Made by a program: the position numbers and the translations under genes
Assembly: GCA_964589825.1 (NCBI GenBank)
Contig: CAZPUS010000012.1
Location: forward strand, 18,922 to 82,921
Direction of reading: 5' to 3'
Length of the DNA: 64,000 nucleotides
Source: CAZPUS01 sp964589825
GTDB taxonomy: Bacteria; Fibrobacterota; Chitinivibrionia; Chitinivibrionales; WJKA01
Shown here: positions 1 through 8,853 of the stretch, piece by piece
How positions within the stretch are numbered: position 1 is the first letter of the stretch
Layout of the letters: the number at the start of each line of letters is the position of its first letter
Notes under the pieces: generated by a model
Seen by the model: only the letters and a program-made list of their open reading frames with translations
The model's database searches: none
Told to the model about the DNA's origin: nothing

Positions 1-131
1 GTCGCTCGGGCACAGAGTCACATCCGTGCCAATCATTGCTATGAACATCGGGCACGGGATATTATCAGCATGCTTTAATACCACCTGCGTACACGTACCA
101 GACGTCATACTTTTCCAGTGCCGTCAGCACA

Positions 132-1796
132 TTAGTATGACCTCTGCGTCAGCAGCTCAGCATTCACCTTATGCTTCACCTCATGTTTGTTCACGATACC
201 GATTGCAGTGCGGAGGCCGTTTTCCCTAACCGCAATAAGCTCTTCTGCATCGACCTGCTCGGTAACCTGCAGCGCCTCTTCAAGCGCAACATGTGAGGAT
301 ATCACCTCTCTGTGAGGCTCACGCATCACGTCAGAGGCAACAATCCAGTCCCATGTCTGCTGATCTATAAGCAAATCACGTATCTCCTGCATGGTTATCA
401 CTCCTACAAGTGCGTTCTGTGGTGAAAGAACCGGGTATATCGAATAATTGCGAAGCGTAAACAACGACACAATGGTCCTTATTGTGGTATTGGTATACAA
501 CGGATCGAACGAGCGATCCATTACATCAGCCACTTTCCAGCGTGAGATAATATCTTGCTGTGTGATATCACGTCCGGTTTCACCCGCCCGTGACGCGGCG
601 AATTTGACCATAGGCGGTCCGATAATCTGAACGAAAAAGGTGGTCACGGTCACACAAAAGATAATCACATCGCCAAGACTCATCCCCTGTGTTACCGCTA
701 TATCGTTGAGATGATGACTTGCCATCATCGCAAGCCCTATGGCGACACCGCCCTGGGAAAAAAGAGCCATACCGGTATAACGCGCCACCATTGGATCGGA
801 ATGAGCCCTTCGAGCGCCGATCCACGCGCCTGCGACTTTTCCCAGGCTTCTGAAGACTATATACGATGCCACTAACAGACCCATCCATACCGGCATACGC
901 CCGATCTGCATTCTCGCTCCGACCATAATAAAAAAAAGCACGTACACCGGAGACGAAAAAATCTCGAGTATCTCCAATAACCGTGTCTGTAACCCCTGGG
1001 ATAAATGCGTCACTACCACCCCCATTGCCATAGTAGCAAGAATAACATCCATATGCCAGCTGATGCATATCCATACGCCTGCACTCAACAGACCGATCAA
1101 TGCGGTAATATGATATTCTATGCCCCGTACTCTGGCTAAGATAAAATATGCACAATACCCAAGCATCCCCCCAAGCAGCAATGAACCGAAAACCTCCTTT
1201 GCTACTACAAGAATCTCGACAAACACCGACACATCCCCCCCGGAAAGCACACGGGATACGCCGCTTCCTATTCCGTAAAGCATCATGGCCAGTGCATCGT
1301 CAAACGCCACAATTGCAAACAGTGTCGTAGTCAGAATTCCCGCTGCTCTGTATTCTTTAAGTACGTTTATGGTGGAGGCAGGATCCGTTGCGGAAGCGAT
1401 AGCGGCAAAGACGATACCTGCGGCCGCTGCGTGTACCCAGGAATGCATAACCGAATACATGATGAGCGTAGAGGCGATGCCCACTAACAAAAAGGCGAGT
1501 ATGCCTTCACATATGAGAATTGCCAGAAACTGTCTGCCATATCGCTTTAGAGTTTCCGCTTTAATCGATGATCCTACGATGAACCCGATAACGCCGAGGG
1601 CAAAAAAATTGAACGGCTGCCACTGATGAACGACCTCGCCGGATATGATCCCGAATCCGCTTTGGCCGAGAATCACTCCGACCGCGATATATCCCAGAAC
1701 CTGCGGAACGGTAAGACGCCTGAAAAGAAGCGCCGTCAACAGCCCCCCGATAATACCTATTCCCGCAATAAACAGAACCGATCCGTACGATGTCAT
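132..1796 (-). CDS. CPA2-family cation/proton antiporter with C-terminal CBS pair
   Basis: Integral membrane antiporter of 554 residues, expected to exchange Na+ or K+ for H+ across the inner membrane. The first ~390 residues form about a dozen hydrophobic segments; the stretch FAAIASATDPASTINVL matches the ion-binding region of the Na_H_Exchanger (CPA2) fold. The last ~140 residues look like two CBS motifs (WKVADVMD, VASDVMRE), a module that often binds nucleotides. The open frame extends upstream to 1865, but the start chosen is the ATG at 1796, which lies 1 base after the stop of the upstream HTH-EIIA gene; the methionine starts MTSYGSVLF, a membrane helix. The tight spacing implies translational coupling. 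Ion specificity cannot be read from the sequence. Confidence 0.88.
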   Translation of the reverse strand: MTSYGSVLFIAGIGIIGGLLTALLFRRLTVPQVLGYIAVGVILGQSGFGIISGEVVHQWQPFNFFALGVIGFIVGSSIKAETLKRYGRQFLAILICEGILAFLLVGIASTLIMYSVMHSWVHAAAAGIVFAAIASATDPASTINVLKEYRAAGILTTTLFAIVAFDDALAMMLYGIGSGVSRVLSGGDVSVFVEILVVAKEVFGSLLLGGMLGYCAYFILARVRGIEYHITALIGLLSAGVWICISWHMDVILATMAMGVVVTHLSQGLQTRLLEILEIFSSPVYVLFFIMVGARMQIGRMPVWMGLLVASYIVFRSLGKVAGAWIGARRAHSDPMVARYTGMALFSQGGVAIGLAMMASHHLNDIAVTQGMSLGDVIIFCVTVTTFFVQIIGPPMVKFAASRAGETGRDITQQDIISRWKVADVMDRSFDPLYTNTTIRTIVSLFTLRNYSIYPVLSPQNALVGVITMQEIRDLLIDQQTWDWIVASDVMREPHREVISSHVALEEALQVTEQVDAEELIAVRENGLRTAIGIVNKHEVKHKVNAELLTQRSY

Positions 1797-1797
1797 A

Positions 1798-2496
1798 TCA
1801 ATGTGCCTCACGGGTAAGAATTCTGTATATTTCATCAGATGTCGGCGCACCAAGTATCGATTCACGTACCACGTCGTTTTTTAAAGCTTCACTTACTGAA
1901 GAAAGCATTTTAATATAATGAGAATGCTGATGCTTTCCCGCTGCAATCATCACGATAATACGTACCGGCTGTGAGTCGAGAGACTCATAGTCGACGATAT
2001 CTTCAGTACTCACCCCGATCGCCATCGCGAGTTCCTTCACCGAATTCAGCCTCACATGAGGGACCGCTATCTGCAGACCGATTCCGGTACTCATCAGCTC
2101 TTCTCGTTCAAAAACCGCTTTTTCCAGCTCGTTGCGTGAATCTATCCTCCCTGTGCGCATAAGCGTATCGATCATCTGCTCGAGCGCATCGTTCTTTTTA
2201 GTGCAGTGCAATACCGCCACACCTTCGGGGATAAGCCTTTGCCTGAATTGATCATGATATGACGAGGCCGCAGGCCTTGCAGTTTTGGCTTCATTCAGCG
2301 AAGGTGCTGCATTGGATGATCGTCCCATCCGCTCATCTATCCAGCGCTCCAAATCACCTCTTCTGAACCGCCACGCGGTTCCGAGCTTACCTCCGGGTAT
2401 TATTCCCTTTTGCGCCCAGTCGTATACCGTGCGTTCCGAAACTCTCAGGTACGCAGCAACCTCTTCGAGCGTCATGATCTCTTCCTTTGCCACCAT
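1798..2496 (-). CDS. HTH (excisionase/MerR-like) - PTS EIIA(Ntr) fusion regulator
   Basis: 232-residue two-domain protein. Residues ~8-55 are a small helix-turn-helix of the excisionase type (MTLEEVAAYLRVSERTVYDW, then AWRFRRGDLERWI). Residues ~85-228 are a PTS EIIA type-2 domain of the nitrogen-PTS kind; the phosphorylatable histidine is H147 in IAVPHVRL. In the known family EIIA(Ntr) is phosphorylated by NPr and regulates potassium transport and other targets rather than importing sugar. Here it is immediately upstream of, and apparently coupled to, a cation/proton antiporter, so a role in ion homeostasis is a reasonable inference. No other PTS component is in the window. A purine-rich AGAGGAG precedes the ATG closely. 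Confidence 0.85.
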   Translation of the reverse strand: MVAKEEIMTLEEVAAYLRVSERTVYDWAQKGIIPGGKLGTAWRFRRGDLERWIDERMGRSSNAAPSLNEAKTARPAASSYHDQFRQRLIPEGVAVLHCTKKNDALEQMIDTLMRTGRIDSRNELEKAVFEREELMSTGIGLQIAVPHVRLNSVKELAMAIGVSTEDIVDYESLDSQPVRIIVMIAAGKHQHSHYIKMLSSVSEALKNDVVRESILGAPTSDEIYRILTREAH

Positions 2497-2743
2497 AATC
2501 TCCTCTCTGACACATAATAGACCAGTTTCCTTTATATGGCAATAATATACATTTTGCGCATTTGTTTCGTATTAATTGCAAACATTTGCCAGTATTTGCT
2601 ATTAAATGTCATAGAACTAACTATTTTCGGCCTTCAGACATATTACGCACCTACCCTGTGAACAAGGAGATGCAATGCATTAATACTAATACTGAGCGAT
2701 TGTTTTGCCCTAACACGTTATTAGTCTGCAGTGTCGACTCTAT

Positions 2744-5700
2744 CTATTTGCGTGAGATGATTTCCGCAATTTTGCCCGAAAGCAGCGATGCGGTAAAAGG
2801 CTTCTGTATAAAACCTTTTACGCCCTGCTCGTGTATCTGCACCGCCTCACTTTCCACACTGTAACCGGATGCAAGAAGAACCGATACATCGGGGTCTATT
2901 TTTTTCAGCTCCTGAAGTGTCTCCCTGCCCCCCATGACCGGCATAACCACATCCAGAATGACCATATCGACATTCTCCCGATGGTGTCTATAATACTCAA
3001 CCGCTTCCCGGCCGTTGCTCACGGTATGCACCGAATACCCCATCGTGGTGAGCATCTCTTCACCCAGTTTCCGGATCACCTCTTCATCATCCACCAGAAG
3101 TACATGACCGCTGCCTGCGACAACCCCTTGCTGAATTTCTTCCTGTGAGACATTCACCCCGGTTTTATCGAGGGGCAGATAAATGGTAAAACAGCTTCCC
3201 TCCCCTTTTCCACTTTCCAATTCAATTGCCCCCAGATGGTTCTTTACCGTCCCGTATACCGCTGCAAGACCCATACCGGTTCCCTTACCACGTTCCTTTG
3301 TTGTAAAAAACGGCTCGAAAATACGCTGCTGCACCTCCTCGCTCATACCGCTTCCGGTATCCCGCACTTTTATTTGCATATATTCTCCATGGGTCAGTGA
3401 ATAGAACCTGTTACTGAAAAAATCCCTGTCGAGTACAACCTTCTCGGTTGAATAGGTAAGCGTACCGCCATCGGTCATCGCATCCCGTGCATTGAGTCCC
3501 ATATTAAGCAGGGCATTCTGCAGCTGCGATGCATCCCCTTTTACCACGGACTCGGAGGCACGGAGATCGATCACAATCCGAATGCGCCTGTCAATACTGC
3601 GCTCGAGAAGATCTTTAACTTCCTGAAGGATAGTATGTATATCGACGGGTACTTCCTGATACTTGCCTTTGCGTGCAAACGCGAGCAGCTTCTGTGTAAG
3701 ATCGGCCGCACTGCGAACTCCAGAAAGGATTTTCTCTGCATAGCTTACCGACTTTTCATCGTTTTTCATCCGGTTTTTCAGTAAATCGGCAAACCCCATA
3801 ATCCCACCAAGTTGATTATTAAAATCATGCGCAATGCCACCGGCAAGCTGTCCGATCGCTTCCATTTTTTCTGATTGACGAAGCCGCTGTTCCATCTCTT
3901 TTTGTCCGGAGATATCGATGGCTACGTACAGCATCGACTGCATCACCGCATTCGAATCATCGAAAATCGGGTACGTGGTTAAAAGCGCGACAAATTTCTC
4001 CCCGGTTTTACGGACCATGGTATGTTCTCCGCTGAACCCCCGCTCAGCATGCATCATGCGGGAAAGGACCTCCCTGAATTGTGCAACATCATCTGCTGTA
4101 TGAAGCGTGCTTACGGCATTCCCCATCATTTCACCTCGCTGGTAACCGAATATTTTCTCTGCGCCCGGATTAAATTCAATCACCTTCGGATCATCCATAT
4201 TCCCGTCTGTCAATATCAGCGCCACATCCTGCGCCGCATGGAAAACCGCACTCAGCCTCCCCCGACTTTCATGAAGCTGCTTTTCGGTTTTTTCACGCTG
4301 CATTTCAAGCTCTATATCGTGAAACCCCAAAGAGATGTCTTCCGAAAGCTCTTCGACAAGTGTACGATACTCTTCATCTTTTGCATAATGTGAGGCAACA
4401 TAAAGCCCCATCACCCCATAGGTAATATCACCGTAGCAAAGACGTACGCTAATGAGCCTTGTATTGTCTTCCACTTTTATTGGAAGCGGACATCCGTGCG
4501 CGTTCGCTTCGAGCGCATCACGCTCTGCGAACTTCTTATTATGCAGCGCATCTGCCACACAGGAGGGCAACTCTCCCCTCTCCATCCTTGCGCAAAAACC
4601 GCCAAAATCATGTGAAGAGACCCCTTCGCACCCGCATGTGCGTATCGCTTCGTCCTGTCTAAAAAGCACGATCCAGCACGCCTGGCTCCCTCCATAGGAT
4701 GCGAGTGTAGTACAGACAAGCTGCACCAGTTTCTCGATATGCCGCTCTCGGGAAATAGCCTGGTTTATCGCCCTGATTGCATGCAGCATCCTGTTTACAT
4801 GCTCGATTCTGCGCCGGCTGTTTCTGCGTTCGCTTATATCGATCATCGAACAGATTGAATCGGTCGTATCGGGTATCATCTCGACACTTATCAGCATGTG
4901 ATGCAGCTCTCCCGATCTGGAAATAAAATCAAAGCCGTATGTATTCGGTACATGCGAACTGTGCAGACGACGCAGACGATGGTTCCTTACCATTCGTTCC
5001 AAATCATAGGGAGCGACAAATTCAGTCCATTTCATCCTGCCCTCTACCTCTTCCTTGCTGTAGCCGCATACGCGGACGAATTCACTGTTGATAATCTCTA
5101 TGGTAGTATCTTCCTTCAGCACCGCTGCTGCAGTTCCGGTATGCTCAAACAATGTCTGGTATTTTTGCGTGCTGCGACGCAGTGCTTCTTCATTTTTGTA
5201 TCTCTCGGTAATGTCCAGCACATTCTCGACTGCACCGACGACGTTCCCGCTATCATCTCTCACCGGATTGCCACGCACAAGCCACACCCTGCCATCATTC
5301 GTTTGCATCTGCTGCTCTTCATACGAGCCGGTCTTTATGCATCGGGCTACGGGACAGTCTTCGCAGATTTTATCTTTATGCGGATAGATGCGATAACAAT
5401 ATTCCCCAATAAGCTCTTCAGGAGTAGTAGCTGCGAACTGTGCAGCAGCGACATTCGCCCATAATATCCGCAAATTCGTATCGAAATAAATGATCCCTTC
5501 CGAAGAAATACTGTAAAGAATGTGCGCTTTTTCCTGTGCGGATTCAAGAAGGGCGAGCATCCGGTGGCGTTCATGTGTGATATCCCTGATTACCACCACT
5601 ACGCCGTTAAGTGTCTGGTTATTATTGAAAAGGGGCGAAGCGGTCACCGCTATCGGGCATTCGGAGCCGTCCCGGGAGATAAGCACAGAATTATCCGGAT

Positions 5701-6067
5701 ATTCGACCGTGTGCTTCTCTTTTTTCACGAGCACAAGCGGATTTTTGCGACGGGTCTGCGTCTGATAGCTGACCACAAAAAAGACGGTGCCAAGAGAACG
5801 CCCGATCGCTTCCTGATTGCGATACCCTGTCATCTGTGCGGCAGTCGGATTGATTTCGCGAATCACTCCCCTGGAATCTGCCACAATAATACCCTCGTCG
5901 ATTGCATCCAGTATGGTGGAATAATAATCGCCGCTACCCCTGCCGCTTTCCGCTTTTTCTTTTTCCCGTGCCATTTTTCGATACCGGTAAAAACACGCCA
6001 CATATACGCCAATACCTGCAAAAAGTACTGCCAGGACATACACTATGTGTGGTTGTATATGAATCAT
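2744..6067 (-). CDS. Hybrid sensor histidine kinase (TM-PAS-PAS-PAS-GAF-PAS-HisKA-HATPase-REC)
   Basis: 1107-residue membrane-anchored hybrid kinase. After one N-terminal membrane segment (IVYVLAVLFAGIGVYVACF) come PAS at ~47-167, PAS at ~177-292 with a cysteine motif (KICEDCPVARC), PAS at ~300-415, a GAF-like domain at ~425-587, PAS at ~600-722, HisKA with H747 in GGIAHDFNN, an HATPase domain (NARDAM, DTGSGM, GTGMGLA) and a C-terminal receiver with phospho-acceptor D1039 (VILDVVMP). The start is set at the ATG at 6067, just before the membrane helix; the frame is open to 6136. It is divergent from the NtrC-type regulator at 6492, its likely partner, though the sequence alone does not prove this. 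Its GAF domain is paralogous to those in the kinases at 9243-13124 and 17215-22161. Confidence 0.93.
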   Translation of the reverse strand: MIHIQPHIVYVLAVLFAGIGVYVACFYRYRKMAREKEKAESGRGSGDYYSTILDAIDEGIIVADSRGVIREINPTAAQMTGYRNQEAIGRSLGTVFFVVSYQTQTRRKNPLVLVKKEKHTVEYPDNSVLISRDGSECPIAVTASPLFNNNQTLNGVVVVIRDITHERHRMLALLESAQEKAHILYSISSEGIIYFDTNLRILWANVAAAQFAATTPEELIGEYCYRIYPHKDKICEDCPVARCIKTGSYEEQQMQTNDGRVWLVRGNPVRDDSGNVVGAVENVLDITERYKNEEALRRSTQKYQTLFEHTGTAAAVLKEDTTIEIINSEFVRVCGYSKEEVEGRMKWTEFVAPYDLERMVRNHRLRRLHSSHVPNTYGFDFISRSGELHHMLISVEMIPDTTDSICSMIDISERRNSRRRIEHVNRMLHAIRAINQAISRERHIEKLVQLVCTTLASYGGSQACWIVLFRQDEAIRTCGCEGVSSHDFGGFCARMERGELPSCVADALHNKKFAERDALEANAHGCPLPIKVEDNTRLISVRLCYGDITYGVMGLYVASHYAKDEEYRTLVEELSEDISLGFHDIELEMQREKTEKQLHESRGRLSAVFHAAQDVALILTDGNMDDPKVIEFNPGAEKIFGYQRGEMMGNAVSTLHTADDVAQFREVLSRMMHAERGFSGEHTMVRKTGEKFVALLTTYPIFDDSNAVMQSMLYVAIDISGQKEMEQRLRQSEKMEAIGQLAGGIAHDFNNQLGGIMGFADLLKNRMKNDEKSVSYAEKILSGVRSAADLTQKLLAFARKGKYQEVPVDIHTILQEVKDLLERSIDRRIRIVIDLRASESVVKGDASQLQNALLNMGLNARDAMTDGGTLTYSTEKVVLDRDFFSNRFYSLTHGEYMQIKVRDTGSGMSEEVQQRIFEPFFTTKERGKGTGMGLAAVYGTVKNHLGAIELESGKGEGSCFTIYLPLDKTGVNVSQEEIQQGVVAGSGHVLLVDDEEVIRKLGEEMLTTMGYSVHTVSNGREAVEYYRHHRENVDMVILDVVMPVMGGRETLQELKKIDPDVSVLLASGYSVESEAVQIHEQGVKGFIQKPFTASLLSGKIAEIISRK

Positions 6068-6214
6068 TTCAATTACGCACCTTAACTCAGTGCAAAAAAC
6101 ACAATATACCACCAGACGCATAGCGGTCGCACCCAATGGCGTATCACAGCAGATGCGACTTCGGCGACTCTGTGTACCTGTATACCGCCCGGATATCGTA
6201 ACACTTAAACAAAA

Positions 6215-6239
6215 AAGAGGTTATACGCATTTACCTCTT
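6215..6239. promoter_or_regulatory. Inverted repeat overlapping the -35 box
   Basis: AAGAGGT at 6215-6221 and ACCTCTT at 6233-6239 form a perfect 7-bp inverted repeat with an 11-bp spacer. The right arm runs into the first two bases of the -35 hexamer of the promoter at 6238-6266, the expected place for a repressor or activator site. Function is inferred. Confidence 0.4.
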
Positions 6240-6266
6240 GACATATCCGGTATGTATTTGTATAAT
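6238..6266 (+). promoter_or_regulatory. Consensus sigma-70 promoter upstream of NtrC-type regulator
   Basis: TTGACA at 6238-6243, a 17-bp spacer, then TATAAT at 6261-6266: both hexamers match the consensus exactly. Transcription would begin near 6273 and give a leader of about 220 bases before the ATG at 6492. Confidence 0.72.
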
Positions 6267-6491
6267 TATTTAACAGTTCACGCTTTTACATTGCTATATG
6301 TACATCGACGAATATGCAGGTAAATCGACTATTGGTATGTGTAACCAGCAGCATACTGTTATAAGAAAATAATACACGCGGTACACGCAACATTTTTTTT
6401 ATTAACGAGCTACCCCGACGACGCATGTACCCATTTTTTTGATCATGAGCGGGGACACAATGTATATGGATCAACGAAAGGATCGGGTGGT

Positions 6492-7868
6492 ATGCCGCAC
6501 CCCTTTGCCAAATACCGCATACTTGCCGTGGACGACGACCCCTATATCAGAGAGGTAATTCAGGGCGCACTCACTCCTGACGGGTTCAAACCTGTAGTCG
6601 TGGAAAACAGCCGCCAGGCTATCGAACAGATCGAAATGCGCAGATTCGATTTGTTGCTTTCAGATCTCTATCTGCCCGAACAGGACGGTACGACCATTAT
6701 CCGGCATTTTAAAAACAAATATCCGGATAAAGAAATTATCGTCATCACCGGGTATCCGGATGACGACCATCTGTGTACCATGCAGGAGATGGGAGTGCAG
6801 GAATACCTTACAAAGCCTTTTACGCTTCATCAACTGCGTTATTCGGTGATACATGCGCTCCAGAAAGTGGATAGTCATGTGCGGCATGATGAACGGGCAA
6901 GTGACGCCCAAAAAACCGACGCCCATAAGATGGGACTTATCGGCAGTTCTTCATATATAAAGGGCCTGCGTAAAAAAATCCGTACGGTTGCCCACAGCGA
7001 CATCCCGGTTCTCATTGTCGGTCCTTCGGGTACGGGAAAGGAAGTGATCGCACACGCGATACACAACCTCAGCGAGAGAAGTCATAAAAAAATGATTACG
7101 GTCAACTGTGCCGCAATTCCGGCACATCTCGAAGAATCCGAATTTTTCGGCCATGCGAAAGGGGCTTTTACCGGGGCGTCGAGTCAGAAAGCCGGGATTA
7201 TGGAAAGCGCGGACGGATCGACCGTGTTTCTTGACGAAGTGGGAGAGCTTTCTCCTCCGGTACAGGCAAAGCTTCTACGCGTACTCGATAATGGAGAGTA
7301 TACAAGAGTAGGAGAACATCAGCCCCGCCACACCGACATTCGTATTCTCAGCGCCACGAACAGAGACCTGAAGAAGATGGTTTCGGCTCATAATTTCCGC
7401 AAGGACCTCTACTACAGACTCAACGGCGTGCATATTTCAACACAACCGCTTCATACGCACAAGGACGATATCCCCTACCTGGTGAGCCACTTTCTTTCCC
7501 GGTATTCTCCCGACACACATATTACAGACGATGCGCTCTCTCTTTTTTGCGCCTATCAGTTTCCCGGAAACGTCCGGGAACTGAAGCACATCCTCCACCA
7601 AGTGTCGGTGTATGCAGACAGCAACGGCGTTATAAACCGTATGTGCGTGGAAGAGGTGCTCAACCCGCATTCCATAGACGATTTGCAGCAGCATACCCGC
7701 ACGTATACCACTGCAAAGCAATTATTCGAACGCGAATATTTCAACTCAATTCTTTCGCGTCACAACGGCAATGTATCCAAAGTATCCCGGGAGGTAGGCA
7801 TGCACCGCCCGAATCTGCTGCGCAAGCTCAGAGAACTCGACATTTCTCCCGAAAGCTTCAGAACCTGA
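6492..7868 (+). CDS. NtrC-family sigma-54-dependent response regulator
   Basis: 458 residues with the standard three-part layout. The receiver at ~8-120 has acidic residues DDD at 14-16, phospho-acceptor D58 (LLLSDLYLP) and the switch lysine in LTKPF. The AAA+ domain at ~148-385 has Walker A GPSGTGKE at 177-184, the sigma-54 contact loop GAFTGA at 224-229 and Walker B TVFLDEV at 244-250. A Fis-type HTH ends the protein (NVSKVSREVGMHRPNLLRKL). When phosphorylated such proteins remodel RNA polymerase-sigma54 to open promoters. Being divergent from the hybrid kinase at 2744-6067, it may be that kinase's output. The start follows AAAGGATCGGGTGGT. Its stop lies 5 bp from the end of the convergent small cysteine protein. 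Confidence 0.96.
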   Translation: MPHPFAKYRILAVDDDPYIREVIQGALTPDGFKPVVVENSRQAIEQIEMRRFDLLLSDLYLPEQDGTTIIRHFKNKYPDKEIIVITGYPDDDHLCTMQEMGVQEYLTKPFTLHQLRYSVIHALQKVDSHVRHDERASDAQKTDAHKMGLIGSSSYIKGLRKKIRTVAHSDIPVLIVGPSGTGKEVIAHAIHNLSERSHKKMITVNCAAIPAHLEESEFFGHAKGAFTGASSQKAGIMESADGSTVFLDEVGELSPPVQAKLLRVLDNGEYTRVGEHQPRHTDIRILSATNRDLKKMVSAHNFRKDLYYRLNGVHISTQPLHTHKDDIPYLVSHFLSRYSPDTHITDDALSLFCAYQFPGNVRELKHILHQVSVYADSNGVINRMCVEEVLNPHSIDDLQQHTRTYTTAKQLFEREYFNSILSRHNGNVSKVSREVGMHRPNLLRKLRELDISPESFRT

Positions 7869-7873
7869 ATCGA

Positions 7874-8134
7874 TCAGTTGTTCCGGTTAAAGATACTTTC
7901 GATAAACTCCTGCGGACTCACCCCGCATGGAACATGGGCGCAGCTTTTTACAAAACAACGGGGACAGACAAAAAAGAATCCTTTACGGTCCGGCTTTTGT
8001 GCACCCCGGAAAGTATGTTGCGGATATTCTCCCCACCCGCGTATATCGTTATGGGTAAGCCGGTGCTCACAAACCGGGCACTGATACGGTATATCCTGGG
8101 GGATGCATCCCTGCAGATTGGCGTTTTGTTTCAT
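7874..8134 (-). CDS. Small zinc-ribbon-like cysteine-rich protein
   Basis: 86-residue protein I cannot assign to a named family. It has paired cysteines CPVC near residue 20 and CPRC near 57, then CAHVPC, a pattern that suggests a structural zinc site or Fe-S ligand set. The middle is basic and aromatic (RKGFFFVCPRC). An AAGGG ribosome-binding sequence lies about 8 bases before the ATG. It ends 5 bp from the convergent NtrC-type gene and sits downstream of the PAS-like gene at 8233-8790 on the same strand, so it may be the tail of that transcript. A 68-codon frame on the opposite strand exists but has no such pattern. Confidence 0.6.
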   Translation of the reverse strand: MKQNANLQGCIPQDIPYQCPVCEHRLTHNDIRGWGEYPQHTFRGAQKPDRKGFFFVCPRCFVKSCAHVPCGVSPQEFIESIFNRNN

Positions 8135-8232
8135 TTTCGACCCTTTCTTCTAATGCTCGATAAAACTTCAACTATCCCTCCGACAATACAAACCGGCAGA
8201 ACAATACGATATCTCAAGCTGAAAAAACTGAC

Positions 8233-8790
8233 TTACTCCTCTTCCAATTGTGCCATAAAGCTACGATAGCATACGGGACATACCCCATGTGTCAATGCGG
8301 GCATTGCTTCGGATTCGAATAGCCTGAGCTCTCTCAGCCCGTCTTCTATCTCGACCCAGTTATCATCGTCGATTTTTATTTTTTTGCACATACTGCACAG
8401 GGTAACCATTTCATCGGATCGCGAAACCGCTTTTTCGAGAAGTCTGACCCGTTCGCGAGGCTCTTCTTTTCTGATCGCGCTCGTGATCTCGATTTTTCCG
8501 TGCGGATGAGGGGTTAGTGAGAGTGTAAGAAATCTTCTCATTTGAGGAGAGTCACATCTAAAGGGGACCGGATCACTGCGTAACCCGGATCTGACTCTTT
8601 GCAAAAGGCGCTCGTACAAATATCGTGTCTCTTTGCCCTGGATAAAATCCCACAAAGACTTCCCAACAATACGTTCGGTTATCACCCCCCGCTCCCATCC
8701 GTTTTCACCAGCAAAATCCCCCCAGTTTCGACCGATTTCAACAATCGTGTCGTCTGCATCAATACTGTAGACAAACGGGCTGTCGCTCAT
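8233..8790 (-). CDS. PAS-like sensor protein with C-terminal cysteine motifs
   Basis: 185-residue soluble protein. Residues ~5-110 resemble a minimal PAS fold (VYSIDADDTIVEIGRNW then IVGKSLWDFIQG) and end in a sheet-like RRFLTLSLTPH. The C-terminal third carries two cysteine pairs: TLCSMCKKIKIDDDNWVEIE and HGVCPVC. This tail is familiar from many bacterial response regulators and PAS proteins and probably binds a metal; that is recognition from memory, not a search. A strong ribosome-binding site (AAAGGAG) precedes the ATG. It lies 63 bp downstream of the lone receiver gene and probably belongs to the same kinase-receiver operon, as a sensory or adaptor component. Confidence 0.78.
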   Translation of the reverse strand: MSDSPFVYSIDADDTIVEIGRNWGDFAGENGWERGVITERIVGKSLWDFIQGKETRYLYERLLQRVRSGLRSDPVPFRCDSPQMRRFLTLSLTPHPHGKIEITSAIRKEEPRERVRLLEKAVSRSDEMVTLCSMCKKIKIDDDNWVEIEDGLRELRLFESEAMPALTHGVCPVCYRSFMAQLEEE

Positions 8791-8853
8791 ACATCGCTCC
8801 TTTCATTATCACTGCCATATAAAACCTAACTTGATCCATGTCGTACACATAGG

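Larger units (their letters stand above)
6068..6491. other. Intergenic region between divergent hybrid kinase and NtrC-type regulator
   Basis: 424 bp without a convincing gene. It holds a consensus sigma-70 promoter for the rightward gene (6238-6266) with an inverted repeat against its -35 box. About 220 bases follow the expected transcription start before the coding region. I see no sigma-54 (-24/-12) promoter. The leader contains short complementary stretches (for example CCCCG near 6412 and CGGGG near 6450) that could fold, but no known riboswitch was recognised. Confidence 0.6.

Noticed and set aside
580..1155. Overlapping minus-strand frame of 191 codons within the antiporter gene
   Set aside because: It is a +1 shadow of the antiporter; the true frame encodes clear membrane helices and CBS motifs.
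6440..6510. Possible sigma-54 promoter before the NtrC-type gene
   Set aside because: A TGG and a downstream TGC are present but the spacing is wrong for a -24/-12 element, and a consensus sigma-70 promoter lies upstream.
7878..8084. Plus-strand frame of 68 codons opposite the small cysteine protein
   Set aside because: No motif and no good ribosome-binding site; the minus-strand frame has ordered CxxC pairs and an AAGGG site.
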